Shown here: positions 18,246 to 27,664 of the stretch, in pieces
Layout: every line of letters begins with the position of its first letter
How positions within the stretch are numbered: the stretch's first letter is position 1
From: Luxibacter massiliensis
GTDB taxonomy: Bacteria > Bacillota > Clostridia > Lachnospirales > Lachnospiraceae
Assembly: GCF_900604355.1 (NCBI RefSeq)
Contig: NZ_UWOE01000001.1
Location: 930,001 to 994,000, forward strand
Reading direction: 5' to 3'
Length of the DNA: 64,000 nucleotides
Program-made: the position numbers and the translations under genes
Notes under the pieces: generated by a model
Told to the model about the DNA's origin: nothing
Database searches by the model: none
Seen by the model: only the letters and a program-made list of their open reading frames with translations

Positions 18246-18410
18246 ATGAAAACATTTATGGAAGAGTATGGGGTTATTATCGTAGCAGCTATTGTTATTA
18301 TGATTATTGTAGTTGCAGCCACACCTCTAGGAAATAGTATTAGGGATGGAATCACATCGGCCGTCCAGAAACTTACAGAGGCTTTGGGCACCACTGCACC
18401 GGTTGTGTAG
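18246..18410 (+). CDS. Flp-pilin-like 54-residue peptide
   Basis: The peptide begins MKTFMEEYG, continues as a strongly hydrophobic helix (about 10-27) and ends in a short amphipathic tail. This is the layout of a mature Flp/Tad pilin with the Glu5-Tyr6 pair if only Met-Lys is removed. The usual leader ending in Gly is absent. A TAAGGAGGAAAG box precedes the ATG and the ATPase gene follows 26 bp later. It is probably the major structural pilin of this locus; the pilin assignment is inferred from N-terminal pattern and context. Confidence 0.8.
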   Translation: MKTFMEEYGVIIVAAIVIMIIVVAATPLGNSIRDGITSAVQKLTEALGTTAPVV

Positions 18411-18436
18411 TAAAGTGTGGGAAGGAGAGCTGAATT

Positions 18437-19474
18437 TTGAAGATTTCCAGAGAAGCCTGGAATTTAAAAGAGGAGAGTTTTGGCCCCTTGCTGCCCTATG
18501 TACTGGATAAGGATATAACGGATATCAACTATAACGGCACAGATGTGTGGGTAGAACATTTAAAACGGGGCATCTATAAAGTGCCTGTACAGCTGTCAGA
18601 TGATTTTGCGGTTCAGTTCAGCATCAGGGTGTCAAATGTGGTTAGTGAACAGATAAACAAATTTAATAACGTATTGGAAGCAGAGACGGATATTCTGCGT
18701 ATCTCTATTATACACCCCAGCGCTACAAATACTGGATATGCAATCTCTATACGAAAGACTCCTGCAGTCATGCGGATGACAAGAGAAAGTATGCTCCGGG
18801 AGCATTACTGTTCAGATGAAGTCCTGAAGTTCCTTATAAATTGTGTTTTGGCCAGAATGAATATCGTGTTCTGCGGCAGGCCTGGATCTGGGAAGACAGA
18901 GTTATTAAAATTTTTGACACAATATATCCCCAGTGAAGAAAAGGTTATGACAATTGAGGACAATCTGGAAATCCATTATCGTGATATTAACCCAGGGGCA
19001 AATTGTGTGGAACTGAAAGTGGATCAGGAATTGTTTCCCTATACAAAAGCTATCAAGACTGCATTGAGGCAGAATCCACAGTGGGTGCTGCTGTCTGAGG
19101 CACGTTCAATAGAAGTAAAATATCTGCTTGAGTGTTTTTCTACAGGACTTCATGGCCTTACTACTTTGCATACAGATGATACAAGGAAAATACCGGACAG
19201 GATCCAGAATATGATGCAGGATACATATGCGGCTTCCAGACTGGAAAATGATATCTACAGCTTTATCAACGTAGGTGTCCTGCTCAGGAAAAAGGTGACA
19301 GAAGGGAAAGAAGTTACCCGGTATATTGACCAGATCTGCCTGTTTGACCGTGGGGGCGAACAAAATATCAGGCGGCTGATTTTTGAGGGGGGTAAATTTA
19401 TTTCAAGGGAAATACCAGAAAATATACAAAAGAAGTTCAGCCTGGCGGGCATACCGGAAGTATTTAAAGAATAA
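18437..19474 (+). CDS. CpaF/TadA-type pilus assembly ATPase
   Basis: This 345-residue protein is a type II/IV secretion ATPase. Walker A is GRPGSGKT (147-154), with a Walker-B-like region QWVLLSEARS and the His-box segment GLHGLTTLHTDD. It is somewhat shorter than typical CpaF because the N-terminal helical domain is reduced. It would power pilin polymerisation from the cytoplasm. Translation starts at TTG, nine bases after AAGGAG. Confidence 0.9.
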   Translation: MKISREAWNLKEESFGPLLPYVLDKDITDINYNGTDVWVEHLKRGIYKVPVQLSDDFAVQFSIRVSNVVSEQINKFNNVLEAETDILRISIIHPSATNTGYAISIRKTPAVMRMTRESMLREHYCSDEVLKFLINCVLARMNIVFCGRPGSGKTELLKFLTQYIPSEEKVMTIEDNLEIHYRDINPGANCVELKVDQELFPYTKAIKTALRQNPQWVLLSEARSIEVKYLLECFSTGLHGLTTLHTDDTRKIPDRIQNMMQDTYAASRLENDIYSFINVGVLLRKKVTEGKEVTRYIDQICLFDRGGEQNIRRLIFEGGKFISREIPENIQKKFSLAGIPEVFKE

Positions 19475-19497
19475 GCGCGGCAAAGCTGAGGGAGGGC

Positions 19498-21003
19498 GTG
19501 GTGAAAAAACATAAAACAAATGAGGGGATCAGATACTTGAACCCCAAATATTTAAGCAGTGAGATAGGGCGGCTTGGCTATGTGTTTTCAGTCAGGAAGT
19601 ACATAAGCTACTTTCTGGGACTGTATGGATGTATTGCTGTAATTTCTTATATTTTCAAACTGAAATGGCAGTGCATACTGATTATTTCTATGGTGGCAGC
19701 CTGCTTTATCCCAGGGATTTTTATGATGTTGTACAGGAATATGTATGAAGAAAAGAAGTTCGAGGATATAACGGCCTATATGGAACAAGTCCTATATTCC
19801 TTCAAACGCCGGGCTAAAATTCTGACTTCATTGGAAGATGCATTGTCACTTTTTAGCCAGGGTGAGAGCAGGCTGTATGATGCTGTCTCAGAGGCCATTG
19901 GGTATATACAAAATGCCCAGGCCGGAGAAAGTATTTATAAAGAGGCATTCGCTATCATAGAGAGAGAATATGGATGTACCAGGCTCTACAAAATCCATGA
20001 TTTTCTGATAGAAGCTGAAGCTGTGGGAGGAGATTTTACACAGTCTGCAGATATGCTCCTTGATGACCGGAGGATGTGGATAGACCGTGTCTATGAACTG
20101 CAGAGGGATAAGAAGAATGTGATGGTTAAGATTACCATTGGCATAGGCCTTTCATTCCTGATATGCGGCATGACAGTATTTATGCTTCCTGCTGAGTTCG
20201 GCATAACAGAGCATGTAATTTCTCAGGCAGCAGCAACGATAACGGTCCTGCTGAATATGCTTATCTGGTATGCCGCCTGGCACAGGCTGTCAAAAAGCCT
20301 GATCCGGGGAGAGGAGGGGATGGAATATGAGGAGGTAAAGAGACAATATGATTATGTGATGCACAGGGATCTGAAAAAGGAGTTAAAGAAATTATATCCA
20401 GTGGTATTTGTGCTGGTATTAGGTGCAGGAGTTTTGCTGCTAAACAGAAGTTTCACGGCAGCAGTATTTTGTGTTATATTTGCCGGGTTAGTATCCACAC
20501 AGCCAAAGAGACGTTACAGAATCTCTTTGAAGCATATGGCCAGAGCAGTGGAAAAAGCATTTCCAGAATGGCTGATGAGCATGTCTTTACAGCTCCAGAC
20601 AGACAACGTGCATGTCTCTTTGGCAAAATCTATACCACGGGCACCAAAAATTCTGGAAGAAGAGCTGACCAGGCTTATGGGGGGCATCGAAAAAGAACCT
20701 GATTCTGTAAAGCCTTATCTCTCCTTTATGGACAAAGCTGCACTGCCCGATATCACATCAGCAATGAAGGTGCTTTATTCTATGGCGGAATACGGTGCGG
20801 CTGATATAGGCAGACAGATAGGTCCCCTGGTAGAAAGAAATGCAGTTATGACGGATAAGGCCGAAAGACTTAAGGCTGAGGACTATATAGCAGGGACTGG
20901 CTTCCTTGTGCTATTGCCTATGATAACCGGTGTAATTAAAATGCTGGCAGACTTGGCCCTGGTTGTTATATATATTCTGTCAGCAGTGGGAAATATGGCC
21001 TGA
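19498..21003 (+). CDS. TadB/TadC-like pilus assembly membrane protein, double length
   Basis: A 501-residue (or 500 if the second GTG is used) inner-membrane protein with two T2SSF-like halves. Hydrophobic pairs lie near 35-75 and 215-262 in the first half, and near 302-333 and 465-500 in the second. Between them are helical cytoplasmic domains of the kind found in TadB and TadC. Tad systems usually use two separate proteins, so this looks like a fusion serving as the whole platform. The GTG start follows AGGGAGGG. Confidence 0.82.
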   Translation: MVKKHKTNEGIRYLNPKYLSSEIGRLGYVFSVRKYISYFLGLYGCIAVISYIFKLKWQCILIISMVAACFIPGIFMMLYRNMYEEKKFEDITAYMEQVLYSFKRRAKILTSLEDALSLFSQGESRLYDAVSEAIGYIQNAQAGESIYKEAFAIIEREYGCTRLYKIHDFLIEAEAVGGDFTQSADMLLDDRRMWIDRVYELQRDKKNVMVKITIGIGLSFLICGMTVFMLPAEFGITEHVISQAAATITVLLNMLIWYAAWHRLSKSLIRGEEGMEYEEVKRQYDYVMHRDLKKELKKLYPVVFVLVLGAGVLLLNRSFTAAVFCVIFAGLVSTQPKRRYRISLKHMARAVEKAFPEWLMSMSLQLQTDNVHVSLAKSIPRAPKILEEELTRLMGGIEKEPDSVKPYLSFMDKAALPDITSAMKVLYSMAEYGAADIGRQIGPLVERNAVMTDKAERLKAEDYIAGTGFLVLLPMITGVIKMLADLALVVIYILSAVGNMA

Positions 21004-21036
21004 AAATCATGGAGATATGAGGAGGTTTTTGAGTTT

Positions 21037-21150
21037 ATGAAAGAGTTTTTTGAAGAATATGGCGGGATGATTGCCATCTCTATTATGGGGTTTGCCGTAA
21101 TGACGGGCCTTTGGGATATATTAAGGATGATTTGTGAAACAAGGCTTTAG
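21037..21150 (+). CDS. 37-residue pilin-like peptide
   Basis: It begins MKEFFEEYGG followed by a hydrophobic stretch and a short charged end. The N-terminus repeats the pattern of the 54-residue peptide at 18246. A GGAGG lies 12 bp before the ATG. Too short for a standard gene caller, but in the right place and order, so a minor pilin-like or regulatory membrane peptide is likely. Confidence 0.65.
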   Translation: MKEFFEEYGGMIAISIMGFAVMTGLWDILRMICETRL

Positions 21151-21194
21151 GCCTAAGGTGGTTATTGGGCACGAGAAACAGGAGAGATGCAATA

Positions 21195-21344
21195 ATGAAG
21201 GAATTTATAGAAGAGTACGGCGGTGTAATTACAGCCTGTTTTATGGGACTTCTGCTGCTAGGTTTTTTATCTGAACTGACAGCGGCAGGAGGAGGACTTT
21301 CACAGTTAGCAAAAATTTTTATGGAAAGCACAGGGGCCCTCTGA
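21195..21344 (+). CDS. 49-residue pilin-like peptide
   Basis: It begins MKEFIEEYGGVITA with a hydrophobic helix (about 11-27) and an amphipathic tail. Nine of its first ten residues match the 37-residue peptide just upstream, so the two are probably tandem duplicates. A GGAGAG box precedes it. It is the third member of the M-K-x-F-x-EEYG set in the locus. Confidence 0.68.
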   Translation: MKEFIEEYGGVITACFMGLLLLGFLSELTAAGGGLSQLAKIFMESTGAL

Positions 21345-21375
21345 CTGCTAAAGATACACGAGAGTGAGGTGAGTA

Positions 21376-21852
21376 TTGCTGAAAGCAGTAATTGGAGAGT
21401 ATGGAAAAATAATTGTGCTGACAGTTATCGCCTGTATTTTGATTTTGTTTATGTTTGGCGGGGGTGGGGAAGGACTGGAAGAGATTCTGAAAAGTACTGG
21501 GCCTAAAGCAACTGTTGGCCATGGGGACAGCCATGAGCTTGCGGATGATATTGCCTCCAGAAACATTCCTGTTTTAGCTGTCACAACAAAAAAGTTAAAG
21601 AAGGGAATGAAATATAATCTGCTCCATGCAGAGGCGTTTGGGATACAGGCAGAAAACGAGGATGGTGATGTCCTTCCTGTTTCTGTTACAAAAATCATTG
21701 CCCCCCTTGAGGAGGATATCACAGCAACAGCAGATCCCCAAAATTTCATTCCTACCCAGAGTGGTATATATAAAATACGTTATTCCACGGAAGAAAATTA
21801 CCTGGGAAGTATTAAACGAAATGAGAAGGAATATAGATTTGTTGCAGACTGA
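21376..21852 (+). CDS. Pilin-like N-terminus with extracellular domain
   Basis: This 158-residue protein starts at TTG after GAGGTGAG. It shares the EYG-plus-hydrophobic-helix N-terminus (MLKAVIGEYGKIIVL) and then has about 120 residues of soluble, beta-rich sequence predicted to be outside the membrane. It may be a tip or minor pilin carrying a functional head. No known domain was recognised in the soluble part. Confidence 0.72.
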   Translation: MLKAVIGEYGKIIVLTVIACILILFMFGGGGEGLEEILKSTGPKATVGHGDSHELADDIASRNIPVLAVTTKKLKKGMKYNLLHAEAFGIQAENEDGDVLPVSVTKIIAPLEEDITATADPQNFIPTQSGIYKIRYSTEENYLGSIKRNEKEYRFVAD

Positions 21853-21864
21853 GAGGAGTCAGAA

Positions 21865-22197
21865 ATGAAGGGAGCAGTAGAAACAATGATAGGCATTATT
21901 ATGATTGCCTTTATGGCAGTGCTCAGCACAGCATATATCATGGCGTCTCTGAATACGGAAAGGGCCCAGAACTATCATTCAGCAGTGATAGCTGAGGTGG
22001 AGGCAGGCGACTTCTCGGAGTTGGTTATGGAAAGCTGCAGAGAAAAAGCGCTGGAGAACGGATATACAGAGTTAAAAATTGAACCCCTTGTAAGTGGTGA
22101 CAGCGGCAAATATGCAAAGGTTACATTGGCTTATGAATATACTCTTCCTGTGCTGAACCTGTTTTTACAGCATGAGATTGTAGGTTATGCCAGATAA
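21865..22197 (+). CDS. TadE-like small membrane protein
   Basis: A 110-residue protein with one N-terminal hydrophobic helix (about 5-27) after MKGAVET and a C-terminal soluble domain of about 80 residues. It resembles the small, single-helix TadE/minor-pilin group and clostridial DUF5411-type proteins. Twelve base pairs separate it from the previous gene. The assignment rests mainly on layout and neighbours. Confidence 0.7.
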   Translation: MKGAVETMIGIIMIAFMAVLSTAYIMASLNTERAQNYHSAVIAEVEAGDFSELVMESCREKALENGYTELKIEPLVSGDSGKYAKVTLAYEYTLPVLNLFLQHEIVGYAR

Positions 22198-22236
22198 GGG
22201 TGGTTTTCGTAGAAATATGACCAGAAAGGAGTGTAT

Positions 22237-22902
22237 ATGAAAAATGCAGTCATAGGTTTTTTTATGATTGTGATTCTAATAATTTCAGGCGTATCTATTC
22301 AGACAGCTGAAAATAGGAAAATAAGGAAAAATGAGCTGGACAGCACCCTTAGTACAGCAATGGAGCAGTCAATGAAAGTTTTGACGGTTAATCCTGTATA
22401 CCATATAGAAAAGGAAAATGGCACAGATGAATTTATAGCAGATTTTATTCAAGGCTTTCTTATGAAAACAACCAGCAACTCTGATTTTACAGTTGATATT
22501 CTGGATGTTGATGTAGAGAAGGGGATTCTGGATGTAAAAGTTAAGGAACGGTATAAACAGATTATTGGCTATGGGGAGGTGGCCAGCCAGAAAACAATTA
22601 TATTAGAGGAAGAAATGGAACCCGAGGAAGAATTTTATAAAATATCATTTTTGTCATGGGGAAAGGATGGCCAGGGGGAGTCGTATACGATTAAGCAGGT
22701 AAATGTTCTGAATGGGGACAGCCTGTCCGCCTCTATACTGCCTCAGGCAGAAATGGAGAAAGAAGGGTATGTCTTTAGTGGGTGGGAGCTTGTGAAGCCT
22801 AAGCTGGATATTGGAATTCTTTACAATAAAGAAAATGTGGGATCACTTTACGCCAGAGAGGACATGGAGTTTAAAGCAGTCTATAAACAGAAGAAAGGTT
22901 GA
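22237..22902 (+). CDS. Membrane-anchored minor-pilin-like protein with InlB-type repeat
   Basis: This 221-residue protein has one N-terminal hydrophobic helix (about 3-20), a helical region, a soluble domain, and a C-terminal InlB B-repeat-like segment (ISFLSWG ... GYVFSGWELV ... FKAVYKQ). The ATG at 22237 is preferred over the GTG at 22231 because AGAAAGGAG is then correctly spaced. Its InlB-type module recurs in the giant protein downstream, which suggests they act together on the cell surface. Confidence 0.7.
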   Translation: MKNAVIGFFMIVILIISGVSIQTAENRKIRKNELDSTLSTAMEQSMKVLTVNPVYHIEKENGTDEFIADFIQGFLMKTTSNSDFTVDILDVDVEKGILDVKVKERYKQIIGYGEVASQKTIILEEEMEPEEEFYKISFLSWGKDGQGESYTIKQVNVLNGDSLSASILPQAEMEKEGYVFSGWELVKPKLDIGILYNKENVGSLYAREDMEFKAVYKQKKG

Positions 22903-23009
22903 AAGAAATACAAAAGAAAGGAAAAGTGTATGCAAATCACTCTTTCAATCTTTGATTTGCGCCTTTCAAATGCAGAAGGGATTGCACTCGAAAGGCCGGG
23001 TGTAAATTT

Positions 23010-26000
23010 ATGAAAATAAGAAAGGTGTTAGCAGGGGCGCTCCTGACAGTTTCACTATTAGTACTGTGCTTTCCGGCGTCCTCACAGGCTGAGTCAGGAA
23101 TAGGACAGTCTTTGGATAAGGAAAGCCAAGTAAATACAGAGACAGTTGGGGAGGCGAAGAATGATATAAAAGAGGAAGCTCAGGAAACGCAGAAAGCCAA
23201 TGCCGAAACTGCACAGAAACCACAGGAGGACCAAAACGCAGAGCCACAGAATCATGCTGAGACAGACAAAGAAGGGGCAAAAATACGAAAGAGCGTTGAA
23301 ATAAAGGAGAACCAGGAGAATATAGAAGACAATGCCAAATATGAAGAGTATGTTAATATACAGGAAATTTTTATGGATACTTCTTTAGGATTTAGCCAGG
23401 CAGCGGACAGGCTATTGGAGGAAGACCATGCTCTTAGCGTTTTGGCCGGCTTAGATGAGATTACTCTGGAATCCTTTTTGAATAGGATTTCTGACTCAGA
23501 GCTATTAGAATTGCAGGTGTTATATATGTATCTTTGGCTTACCGAGGCAGGCCGCAACCTGGAGGCAGCCGAGGAAGAACAGATTCTCCATGAAGGCCTC
23601 CAAAAAAGGCTGGCGCTGTTCCAAAATATTCTGGAAAGGAACATCCAGTATGGAGGACAGGATCAAGCCAGGGAAAAAGCGGAAGAACAGGCATTCAAAA
23701 GACTGAAAGAAATTCAGGCAAATGAGCTGGAAATTTCTGAACAAGAGGCGGCTAGTATCGTAGATCTCGAAAGCTATGCCGTATATTTGAAGCACAAATC
23801 GGAAGCAAATATAGAGGACTTCCTATCTGCTCTTAATAAAATAGAGCTAGCTGCCAGAAGAGGCGTTTCTGAAGAAGAGAAAAACCAAGTGCTGCGGGAA
23901 GCCGAAAAAACCATATACGAGATATACGGTTTATCAGGCTTTGAGGACACGGAAATCCAGGACAGCGACTCATATGGATCTAATACAAATAACCTGATAG
24001 GTTCTGCTCAGAAGCCAGAGGCCGGACCTACGTCCAGAGCTTTTTCTGCAAAGGCAGTTCCTGCCATTAGTTACCGCGCATACTGCCAGACATATGGATG
24101 GAAAGAGTGGGGCAGTGACGGGGCCGTCTCCGGGACGACGGAAGAGCAAAAACGTATGGAAGCCCTTCAGATACGGGTTTATGGACATGGAGACCTTGGC
24201 GTCAGCTATCAGGCACATGTGCAGAGTAAAGGCTGGATGAACTGGGTCAGTGACGGAGAAACAGCGGGAACCCAGGGAGAGGCCCTGCGTATGGAAGCCT
24301 TTAGAATCCGGCTCACAGGCGGTAAGGCACCTGACTATGATGTGTATTACCGTGCCTATTGCCAGACATATGGCTGGTTGGACTGGGCGAAAAATGGGCA
24401 GGCCTCTGGAACCATAAATCTAAAAAAGCGTATTGAGGCAGTACAGGTTATGCTTATTGGAAAGGGCAGCCCTGCGCCAGGGACTGCAAGAGAACCCCTA
24501 AAAACAGATGCAGTTGCCAGAATAGGAAATACCTATTATACAGATTTTAATCATGCATTTGACTCTCTGGGCAGCAGCGGAACATTGTATGTGGTGAAAA
24601 ACTGTACCACCAGGCACATTGTGACTACTAAATCATTTACGCTGCTTCCGGAAGACGGAAACAGGACAGTCACTTATCTTGCAGGCAGCAGAGAAGAGGC
24701 AGGCATCATATGCAGTGATGAAAGCAGGCCGGGAAATGCTGTCTGGAATATTGGCGGAGATAAAGGATATACATTGACTATGAATGCAAATGGTTCTGGA
24801 TATTCCGGGGTAATTGTTTCCAATGCAGGGAATGTGACGATCCATGCAAAAGAAGGCTCGAGGTTTACAAACTCATCTGGCAATGGGATTTGGAATAATC
24901 AGGGTACCACACACGTTTATAGTGGCAGCGAGATTTATGGAAATGGTTCTAATGGCGTGGCTTCCTGCGGGACAGTCAATATCCATGGCGGAAAGATATA
25001 CAGAAACGGGTATGACGGCGTGCGGGCACAGACTGCTATAAATCTCTATGGGGGAGAAATATTTGATAACCAGGAGTGTGGCATTTATGTAGGAGAAGAA
25101 GCCTGTACCTTCACAATGACAGGGGGAAGCATACACAACAACCGGTATGGCGCTGCGAATATGAATGGCAGAGGGACTATGAACATCAGCGCAGGCAATA
25201 TCTATGATAACCAACAGGATGGGGTGGCCTGCCAGGGGAAAGAACTGGCAATTACGGGTTCTGTGATGATTAGAAATAATGGCGGCGCAGGCGTGGCAGT
25301 AAACGGCGGTACGGCCCTGATTCAGGGAGGGCGTATTACGGAAAACAAAGGTTCAGGGATTGTAAATAAAGGAACATTAAAAATGTCTGGGGGAGAGGTA
25401 TATTCAAACTTAGGCGCCCTAAATGGCGGAGGTGTGCTGACCAGCGGGACTTTTACTATGAGCGGGGGCAGTATATTCAATAATAGAGTTCAGAAAGCAG
25501 GCGGCGGTATAGCTGTCCTTCCTGATAGTGTGATGAATCTAAGCGGCGGTATGATCAAAGGCAATACTGCAGGAGAGGGGAAGGGAATACACTTTAATGG
25601 GGCGGCCCTGAATATGAGCGGGGCGGCTCAGGTGGATGCCAGTAATGATGTTTATTTATGTGCCAGTAAATTTGTGACTGTCACGGGCAGCCTTAATACG
25701 GCGGCGGCGGCAGTGCTGACGCCGGATATATACAAAAATGGAAGGAAGGTTGCCCAGACAGGCTATGGGAATGGACTGGGCAGCACACACTTTCATCATT
25801 TTAAACTGACTCCGGGAGGAAACTTTATCCTCAGGCCAGGCGACTTTAAATCAGACCTGGCCAAAGTGGGGGATGCAGATATTATTCTGAGCACGCAGTA
25901 TCACGTACGGTATGACAAGAATTTTGACGGCGCAGTTCAAAATATGCCTGGAGAAGCTATAAAGCACTGGTATGAAACGGCAAAAATTTCTGATAAATTA

Positions 26001-27452
26001 CCTGACGCCGGTTTGGTCAGATTTAAAGGATGGTCTGAGGATGCAAAAGCTGAAAATCCCAAATACCTGGCCAATGGAAATATCGATGCAGCCGTCAACC
26101 GAGATCTCAAGCTATATGCAGTTTGGAATACAAAAATCAAAATTATTTACCGGGACAGCGAGAAAGGGAGTTCATCAGATAAAGTAGAGTATGCAACCTT
26201 GAAAGACTGTACAGAAAAACAAGGGTATACAATACGGAAAAATAAAGGATTCGCTGGTTTTGCCAGGAAAGATTCCGCATTTGCAGGGTGGGATATTTAC
26301 CAGGGGGTATCTTCCGAAAAAGTAAAGTTTCCTGAAAACAAGATAAATAAAGTGAGTTTTGAGGAGATTTTAAGGCTGGCCAAGGAGCAGCAGAAAATAT
26401 CATCTTCGGATACAAAACCGGTGCCGGAACTGGTACTCTATACTTCATGGGACGAATTCCCCAAAATCACTGCTAAGAAAGTGCTGGAATTTTATGAAGG
26501 CACAGAAGTCACTGCCAAGATGCTGATGGACGGTGTCAATGCGGCAGACAGGGAGGATGGCGATATAACTGATAAGGTGCGCATTAGCAAGATAGAATAT
26601 GCTCCGGGAAAAATTGTAGAAGGCAAAAAACAAGACGGTGCTGTTGAAATATGGAAAGATGGGATGCCTGACAGCTACAAGCTGGATACCTGGTTTTTGC
26701 AAATGGATCCGAAAGATTCACCAGTAATACATAAGATTATATATCAGGTTACGGATAGTTTTGGAAACCGTACAGAACTTAATTGGACAGTAAAGGTTAT
26801 TTATAATGAATTCCCAAAACTAGAAGCGCAGGAATGGTATTTTACCCTGGAAGAGGCCCGGAAGGGCGTAATTACGGAAAGGCTTCTTCTCGATGAGGGG
26901 ATAAAAGATGGGCGGATAAAGGCCACAGACAAGGAGGATGATAAGCTATATCCAGGGCAGCTGCCCAACAAGATAGAATTGTTGGATTTTTGTCCAGAGG
27001 AATTTCTTGAATTTGAGGACTCGGGGTATGTGACAGTAACGTATTCAGTAAAAGACAGCATGGGACCAGAAGGAAACGGGAAGGAAACATTCCGGCAATG
27101 TACAGTATATGTAGTAAAAGACGGGGAGATTGTTGAACCGGAAGCAGCAAAATACGTGCGGTTTATTAATCAGGAATATTATGAAGAAAATTTAAATAAT
27201 TCTGATGATGAGGATAAATCCAAGAACGGAGGACTCCTCCCAGATTCTAAATGGTATCAGGATCCAGAGTATAAGGCTAGGATATTGTCGGTGTGGGATT
27301 CAGATAAATCTGCTGCTGAAAGCTGGAATTTTTCTGATCAAGATGTAAAAAATGTGAAATTTTTTGTAAAAGAATATGGAATTGGAAATAGTCTTAACGA
27401 AAATGCTCTTACAAAGTTTTCAGAGCAGTTCAGCCATTTGCGGAAATCATGA
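23010..27452 (+). CDS. 1480-residue secreted ChW/beta-helix/InlB-repeat surface protein
   Basis: A Sec signal peptide (about 1-27, ending SSQA) is followed by a Glu-rich helical region (28-340) and three clostridial hydrophobic-W (ChW) repeats (about 352-486, each with a YGWxxW or KGWxxW core). A right-handed beta-helix with NNxYG-like turns (about 525-905) follows, then two InlB/Listeria-Bacteroides-type segments (about 964-1147) and two Ig-like or DUF5011-like domains (about 1150-1370). There is no LPXTG sorting signal, so attachment would rely on ChW repeats or the pilus machinery. It is the last gene of the Tad-like locus and is probably an adhesin or tip-associated protein; the function is inferred. 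Confidence 0.85.
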   Translation: MKIRKVLAGALLTVSLLVLCFPASSQAESGIGQSLDKESQVNTETVGEAKNDIKEEAQETQKANAETAQKPQEDQNAEPQNHAETDKEGAKIRKSVEIKENQENIEDNAKYEEYVNIQEIFMDTSLGFSQAADRLLEEDHALSVLAGLDEITLESFLNRISDSELLELQVLYMYLWLTEAGRNLEAAEEEQILHEGLQKRLALFQNILERNIQYGGQDQAREKAEEQAFKRLKEIQANELEISEQEAASIVDLESYAVYLKHKSEANIEDFLSALNKIELAARRGVSEEEKNQVLREAEKTIYEIYGLSGFEDTEIQDSDSYGSNTNNLIGSAQKPEAGPTSRAFSAKAVPAISYRAYCQTYGWKEWGSDGAVSGTTEEQKRMEALQIRVYGHGDLGVSYQAHVQSKGWMNWVSDGETAGTQGEALRMEAFRIRLTGGKAPDYDVYYRAYCQTYGWLDWAKNGQASGTINLKKRIEAVQVMLIGKGSPAPGTAREPLKTDAVARIGNTYYTDFNHAFDSLGSSGTLYVVKNCTTRHIVTTKSFTLLPEDGNRTVTYLAGSREEAGIICSDESRPGNAVWNIGGDKGYTLTMNANGSGYSGVIVSNAGNVTIHAKEGSRFTNSSGNGIWNNQGTTHVYSGSEIYGNGSNGVASCGTVNIHGGKIYRNGYDGVRAQTAINLYGGEIFDNQECGIYVGEEACTFTMTGGSIHNNRYGAANMNGRGTMNISAGNIYDNQQDGVACQGKELAITGSVMIRNNGGAGVAVNGGTALIQGGRITENKGSGIVNKGTLKMSGGEVYSNLGALNGGGVLTSGTFTMSGGSIFNNRVQKAGGGIAVLPDSVMNLSGGMIKGNTAGEGKGIHFNGAALNMSGAAQVDASNDVYLCASKFVTVTGSLNTAAAAVLTPDIYKNGRKVAQTGYGNGLGSTHFHHFKLTPGGNFILRPGDFKSDLAKVGDADIILSTQYHVRYDKNFDGAVQNMPGEAIKHWYETAKISDKLPDAGLVRFKGWSEDAKAENPKYLANGNIDAAVNRDLKLYAVWNTKIKIIYRDSEKGSSSDKVEYATLKDCTEKQGYTIRKNKGFAGFARKDSAFAGWDIYQGVSSEKVKFPENKINKVSFEEILRLAKEQQKISSSDTKPVPELVLYTSWDEFPKITAKKVLEFYEGTEVTAKMLMDGVNAADREDGDITDKVRISKIEYAPGKIVEGKKQDGAVEIWKDGMPDSYKLDTWFLQMDPKDSPVIHKIIYQVTDSFGNRTELNWTVKVIYNEFPKLEAQEWYFTLEEARKGVITERLLLDEGIKDGRIKATDKEDDKLYPGQLPNKIELLDFCPEEFLEFEDSGYVTVTYSVKDSMGPEGNGKETFRQCTVYVVKDGEIVEPEAAKYVRFINQEYYEENLNNSDDEDKSKNGGLLPDSKWYQDPEYKARILSVWDSDKSAAESWNFSDQDVKNVKFFVKEYGIGNSLNENALTKFSEQFSHLRKS

Positions 27453-27584
27453 TAAAAGCGCTAAAATATTACAAAAATGTTAAAAAGTTATTGCGCTTTT
27501 GTCACTCATCCTTTATAATGCATTATGTATGAACAGAAGATAAATTACAGAAAACCTACAAATATGTTTTTTCAAGAAATCCTG

Positions 27585-27613
27585 TTGAAAAATGCTGTAG
27601 AATATTGTATAGT
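27585..27613 (+). promoter_or_regulatory. Promoter of the NlpC/P60 gene
   Basis: TTGAAA (27585-27590) and TATAGT (27608-27613) are separated by 17 bp, about 50 bp before the start codon. Confidence 0.7.
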
Positions 27614-27664
27614 AAAGCATATATGTGGGGACATAGATAATAAATAATAAGGATAGGTGAAAGT

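Noticed and set aside
21376..27452. Sortase-anchored pilus with LPXTG signals
   Set aside because: No LPXTG-like motif with a following hydrophobic tail exists in any of these proteins and no sortase gene is near.
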